Shown: one piece after another, positions 61,559 to 64,000 of the stretch | How positions within the stretch are numbered: the first letter of the stretch is position 1 | Layout: each line of letters opens with the position of its first letter | Notes under the pieces: generated by a model | The model's input: only the letters and a program-made list of their open reading frames with translations | Databases searched by the model: none | Told to the model about the DNA's origin: nothing | Position numbers and translations under genes: made by a program | DNA from: JAQVIJ01 sp041287365 | GTDB taxonomy: Bacteria; Desulfobacterota; Dissulfuribacteria; Dissulfuribacterales; DYLC01 | NCBI GenBank assembly: GCA_041287365.1 | Contig: JBEULL010000003.1 | Span: 23,260 to 87,259 of the forward strand | Reading direction: 5' to 3' | DNA: 64,000 bases

Positions 61559-62356
61559 ATGAGTAATATGGAACTGATAAAGATGATCGATCTCTCCAGG
61601 TGCACCGCCTGTCGAGGCTGCCAGGTGGCATGTAAACAGTGGAATGAACTTCCGGCCTCCAAAACCAAGAACTGGGGGTCCTACCAAAATCCAAAGGACC
61701 TAGAGTGGAATACATGGACACTCATTCGTTTTCAGGAATATGTGGATACGAAAGGCAGGTTCAAGTGGCTCTTTCGCAAAGACGGCTGTATGCACTGCAC
61801 GGATGCGGCCTGCGTAAAGGTCTGCCCCACTCAAGCCCTATATCACACGGAATTCGGCTCGGTGGCATTTGATTCAGAGCGCTGCATCGGATGTAAGGAC
61901 TGTATTCCGGCCTGCCCATTCAACATTCCCAGATTCAATGAGGAGACCAAAAAGATCAACAAATGCGACCTGTGCTTCTCCAGATTGCGTGCAGGAAAAC
62001 CCCCTGCATGTGTACTCTCCTGCCCAACCGGCGCCCTCACCATAGGCCCAAAGGATGCGATGATAGAAAAGGCATACAAAAGGGCCAGGGCCCTGGGCGA
62101 AGGTGCATCGGTCTATGGCGACAAATTCGTGGGCGGCACTCATGTAATCTATGTGTTACCCGAACCGGTCAGCGCATACGAAGGGTTGCCCGAAAATCCG
62201 AGTGTACCGCTTCCCATCATCCTCTGGAAGGATGTGCTGAAGCCGGCAAGCCTGGTGGCAGGCGGAGGTGTCTTGGCGGCAGCGTTCCTGCACTACATCC
62301 TGCATGGTCCCAAAAGACCTGCAGAAGACATAAAAGAAGGAGGGAATGACGCATGA
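61559..62356 (+). CDS. fdnH: Formate dehydrogenase beta subunit (four [4Fe-4S] ferredoxin type)
   Basis: Electron-transfer subunit. 265 residues with sixteen cluster Cys in four groups: CTACRGCQVACK, CMHCTDAACVKVCP, CIGCKDCIPACPFNIP and CDLCFSRLRAG-PACVLSCP. C-terminal membrane anchor (ASLVAGGGVLAAAFLHYILH). It takes electrons from FdnG to the cytochrome b subunit. Ribosome site GAGGAGATAAGCC. Overlaps fdnI by four bases. Confidence 0.96.
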   Translation: MSNMELIKMIDLSRCTACRGCQVACKQWNELPASKTKNWGSYQNPKDLEWNTWTLIRFQEYVDTKGRFKWLFRKDGCMHCTDAACVKVCPTQALYHTEFGSVAFDSERCIGCKDCIPACPFNIPRFNEETKKINKCDLCFSRLRAGKPPACVLSCPTGALTIGPKDAMIEKAYKRARALGEGASVYGDKFVGGTHVIYVLPEPVSAYEGLPENPSVPLPIILWKDVLKPASLVAGGGVLAAAFLHYILHGPKRPAEDIKEGGNDA

Positions 62357-62991
62357 AAACCCAATATATTCAAGCAACTACTGGTTTTGAGCGGTTGGTA
62401 CACTGGAGCTTGGCCCTGTCGTGTATCGTGCTTTTCCTGACCGGGCTTGCCATGATGTTTCATAGCCTGAATGCCCTGAGCATCTTTACAGGAGGCATGT
62501 ATAACCTCAAACAGGTCCACAACTACAGTGGCATCGTGTTCGCAGTGAGCCTCTTTGTCGCCATACCCATGTGGTGGGCTGAGGCAGGAAGGTTTGAAGA
62601 AGGCGACAGCAAGTGGCTGAGCGTCATGGGCGGCTATATCGGCCATCCCCAACAGGTTCCGGAGGCAGGCAAATACAATGCGGGACAAAAACTCTTCTTT
62701 TGGGCGGTAGTCATCTTCGGCCTGTGCATGCTGGTGTCCGGAACGGTCATGTGGCTTCAGGCCAAGTTCGCCCTGTCACTGGTGCGCTGGATGTATGCCC
62801 TGCATGCCCTGGGATTTACTGTCCTCTTTGCCTTCTTCTTCGTGCATCTCTACTTAGCGACCATAGGCGTCCCAGGCTCTGCCTCTGCCATGCTCACAGG
62901 CAGGGCTACTTATGACTGGCTCAAGACCAATCATGCCAGGTGGCTAAAACAGCTCAAAAAAGAAGGCGTCATCAAAAACAATAAAACATAG
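62353..62991 (+). CDS. fdnI: Formate dehydrogenase gamma subunit (cytochrome b556 type)
   Basis: Four-helix inner-membrane diheme cytochrome that passes electrons to the quinone pool. 212 residues; axial His candidates in RLVHWSLALSCIVLFLTGL, QVHNYSGIVFAVS, and ALHALGFTVLFAFFFVHLYL. Together with FdnG and FdnH gives a quinone-reducing periplasmic formate dehydrogenase. Confidence 0.93.
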   Translation: MKTQYIQATTGFERLVHWSLALSCIVLFLTGLAMMFHSLNALSIFTGGMYNLKQVHNYSGIVFAVSLFVAIPMWWAEAGRFEEGDSKWLSVMGGYIGHPQQVPEAGKYNAGQKLFFWAVVIFGLCMLVSGTVMWLQAKFALSLVRWMYALHALGFTVLFAFFFVHLYLATIGVPGSASAMLTGRATYDWLKTNHARWLKQLKKEGVIKNNKT

Positions 62992-63019
62992 CAAACTCTC
63001 TCTCTATCTCCTTCAACCC

Positions 63020-63050
63020 GGCAGGAAGTCAGATGTCATAGCTTCCTGCC
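63020..63050 (+). terminator. Hairpin after fdnI
   Basis: GGCAGGAAG, 13 bases, CTTCCTGCC: a perfect 9-bp stem. The following sequence (CATTTCATTT) is T-rich but not a T run, so it is either a weak terminator or an mRNA-stability hairpin that lowers fdhE expression below that of fdnGHI. Confidence 0.55.
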
Positions 63051-63072
63051 CATTTCATTTGAGGATATTTTT

Positions 63073-63951
63073 ATGAAAATGGATTCTGAAATTGGCACTC
63101 TCAATGAGGCAATAACCTGGATGACTGCCAATAAACCCCATGTGAAACCGCTTCTGGATGCCTTTTATCCCATTCTCTCCCTGAAACAACAGGTGATGGC
63201 AGGCAATCTCTTCAATGAAACAGAACCACCGTTCTCCTTAAAAATAACCTCGTTTTCCGATGGAATACCTCTAATTCAACAAACACCCCCAAAACTTAAT
63301 CAGGATATATTTGAAGAGCTCGCAAGGCTTCTGATGCGCGCCGTAGCCCAGGGCTTCTCCGTTACACAAAAGGACATGAATGCCTTGGCAACACAGGTAA
63401 TGAATGGGCACATGAATGCGAGCCAGCTTCTGGCCATCCATCCACAACACACAGCACCACCACACACTGATGGCTGTGATGAGGTCCCTCATTTGATGCG
63501 TTTGTTCAATGATGCGATAAGGATGATCGTTTTAAATAAATGGCGGGAGCAACTCAAGGAACGGCTCTCTTCGATCCCTTGGAACAAAGGCTATTGTCCC
63601 GTGTGCGGCTCTCTTCCGTTGTTATCCATATCATACGGCAAAGGCAGACCGTGTCTATATTGCGGGACCTGCGGCCATAAATGGCAGTTTCCATGGGCAA
63701 AATGCACTGCATGTGAGCACGAAAGCCCTGAAGAGGCAGAGTTTTTCTTTGTGGAGGATGAAAGGGATGAGAAGGCCTTTGTGTGCAGGAACTGCAATCG
63801 CTATCTGATCTCTTTAAGACTATATGAGGATAGCCCCCCAATGAACCTGGATATCTTGTCCATTGGCCTAACCCATCTGGATGTCATAATGCAGGAAAAG
63901 GGAATGATGCCCGTGGCATTCTCCCTGTGGAATAACTTCTTAACAAGATAG
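63073..63951 (+). CDS. fdhE: Formate dehydrogenase accessory protein FdhE
   Basis: Maturation protein for selenium-containing formate dehydrogenase. 292 residues. N-terminal helical part, then the rubredoxin-like zinc knuckles CPVCGSLPLLSISY, CLYCGTCGHKWQFPWAKCTA and FVCRNCNRYLI. Placed after the structural genes with a hairpin between. The remaining 49 bases of the window contain no identifiable gene. Confidence 0.92.
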   Translation: MKMDSEIGTLNEAITWMTANKPHVKPLLDAFYPILSLKQQVMAGNLFNETEPPFSLKITSFSDGIPLIQQTPPKLNQDIFEELARLLMRAVAQGFSVTQKDMNALATQVMNGHMNASQLLAIHPQHTAPPHTDGCDEVPHLMRLFNDAIRMIVLNKWREQLKERLSSIPWNKGYCPVCGSLPLLSISYGKGRPCLYCGTCGHKWQFPWAKCTACEHESPEEAEFFFVEDERDEKAFVCRNCNRYLISLRLYEDSPPMNLDILSIGLTHLDVIMQEKGMMPVAFSLWNNFLTR

Positions 63952-64000
63952 AACTTGAACCGCTCCCATTGTTAAATATATGCCTGTCCTTTATGTTGCT

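Noticed and set aside
1..64000. CRISPR arrays, rRNA genes, phage or intact insertion sequence
   Set aside because: No regularly spaced repeats, no rRNA sequence, no transposase or phage structural gene was seen on either strand.

Overview
The window is most likely chromosomal DNA of an anaerobic, Gram-negative member of the Desulfobacterota (former Deltaproteobacteria). This is an inference from several things: a selenocysteine-containing periplasmic formate dehydrogenase with its FdhE maturation protein, a CooC-type nickel/CO-dehydrogenase ATPase, a two-gene SufC/SufB-like Fe-S system, the order thrS-infC-rpmI-rplT-pheS-pheT-ihfA-merR, lipid A core enzymes (WaaA), an outer-membrane FadL porin, and palindromic intergenic repeats of a type seen in this phylum. 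The genus cannot be named from the sequence.

Layout. 0-10 kb: end of an oligopeptide/dipeptide permease gene, uvrC, a tiny selenoprotein in which an in-frame TGA is followed by a hairpin, an MFS exporter, a two-domain radical SAM protein, recR-ybaB, and sufC-sufB. 10-16 kb: a minus-strand run in the order deacetylase, aconitase, aroE, aroA, aroK. 16-18 kb: an AT-rich remnant of a restriction-modification system (5'-truncated methyltransferase with a C-terminal nuclease-like domain, then a frameshifted and truncated TdeIII/MjaII-type endonuclease). 18-21 kb: acyl-CoA ligase and FadL. 21.0-21.7 kb: a decayed integron (deleted intI, truncated PIN toxin cassette, attC-like site). 21.8-31.5 kb: selD (itself a selenoprotein gene), thioesterase, ndk, thiL, DNA repair methyltransferase, phosphodiesterase, purQ-tatC-bioD-bioA, bioB and an unknown gene. 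31.5-36.3 kb: AI-2E-type permease, then minus-strand pheA, cooC, folE2, moaE-like and class II aldolase genes. 36.3-43.5 kb: translation cluster, with tRNA-Val upstream of thrS; infC appears to begin with AUA and PheT lacks its tRNA-binding OB domain. 43.6-54 kb: envelope and metabolic genes (PbpG-like peptidase, lipoprotein, DapF, WaaA, MBL hydrolase), a HicB remnant and a P-type cation ATPase. 54-64 kb: binding protein, Cache histidine kinase, NarL-type regulator, fdnG(Sec)-fdnH-fdnI and fdhE.

How the parts fit. Selenium use links three places: selD makes selenophosphate, and the formate dehydrogenase alpha subunit, SelD and the small CxxC/CxxU protein would all consume it. Each of the three in-frame TGA codons is followed 10-15 nt later by a 6-8 bp hairpin with a three-base loop, as expected for bacterial SECIS elements. 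TatC would export the Tat-signal formate dehydrogenase, FdhE would mature it, and the adjacent binding-protein/kinase/regulator cluster probably controls it; short repeats upstream of fdnG are candidate regulator sites. selA, selB and selC are not in the window.
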